NCBI GenBank assembly: GCA_006176705.1
Contig: QRFJ01000022.1
Location: 3,532,888-3,596,887, forward strand
Length of the DNA stretch: 64,000 nucleotides
Direction of reading: 5' to 3'
Source: Cocos nucifera
Lineage: Eukaryota; Streptophyta; Magnoliopsida; Arecales; Arecaceae
The position numbers and the translations under genes are program-made. Numbering within the stretch: position 1 is the stretch's first letter; each line of letters starts with the position of its first letter. The notes under the pieces are model-generated. The model made no database searches, was not told the DNA's origin, and saw only the letters and a list, made by a program, of their open reading frames with translations. This document shows positions 63,956 through 64,000 of the stretch, in pieces.

Positions 63956-64000
63956 TAAAAATTAATAAATGAAGGATGGAAGTAGCAATACACCTGCCTA

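Larger units (their letters stand above)
60338..64000 (+). mobile_element. Internal region of Athila-like element lacking recognisable pol
   Basis: Runs from the primer site to beyond the window. It contains a leader (60359-61600), gag C-terminal remnants (61630-62330), an unassigned frame (62655-62957), the post-coding phrase GCGCTTGTTGGGAGGCAACC (62996-63015), two PPT-like TTGGGGGGAG/TTGGAGGGAG stretches and a 3' UTR with a repeated module. No protease, RT, RNase H or integrase signature was found, so this copy appears nonautonomous. Confidence 0.75.

Overview
The window is nuclear DNA from a flowering plant, most likely a monocot. The evidence is nested plant LTR retrotransposons, an intronless and very GC-rich cytochrome P450 gene of the kind typical of monocots, and a plant-type PPR gene. 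A palm is plausible from the overall look, but the sequence alone does not settle it. The landscape is accessory: I see two substantial host genes and about 40 kb of transposable elements in several states of decay. No bacterial features, CRISPR arrays, tRNA or rRNA genes were seen.

Layout. 1-8518: a Ty1/copia element on the minus strand with 2.3-kb LTRs, the left one cut by the window edge. Its LTRs are almost identical although its gag-pol is riddled with frameshifts. 8519-9803: host sequence, with a possible last exon of a plus-strand gene at 9221-9277. 9804-25225: Ty3/gypsy DNA of the Tat type on the plus strand, recognised by a second, archaeal-type RNase H, tandem repeats after pol, and a spliced antisense extra ORF before the 3' LTR. 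The left part (9804-12451) is the tail of a neighbouring copy, so the array reads partial internal - LTR - internal - LTR. 25226-28297: host sequence with a MITE-like foldback, a LINE RNase H scrap and microsatellites. 28298-30883: a PPR gene on the minus strand with an in-frame TGA between a presequence-like N-terminus and the repeat domain.

32023-38638: a related Tat element on the minus strand that keeps gag but has lost nearly all of pol. It carries about 2.5 kb of short tandem units, each able to fold into a hairpin. Its right half plus flank was duplicated in tandem (35776-38916 and 38927-42083). 43663-44375: a roughly 710-bp foldback element. 44440-44800: a gypsy gag relic. 45749-47281: an intact CYP710A sterol C-22 desaturase gene. 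48425-50955: a decayed, 5'-truncated LINE. 54512 to the end: an Athila-like gypsy family with three LTR copies in direct order, one pair enclosing only about 390 bp, an assembly gap of exactly 1000 N, and a last copy lacking recognisable pol.

How it fits together: the two host genes are not linked in function (organelle RNA processing; membrane sterol composition). The rest records element insertion, loss of pol with retention of cis signals (LTR, PBS, PPT), and later recombination and duplication. The most unusual items are the hairpin minisatellite inside the gag-only element, the dense W-box cluster in the copia LTR, and the PPR gene broken by a probable CpG transition.
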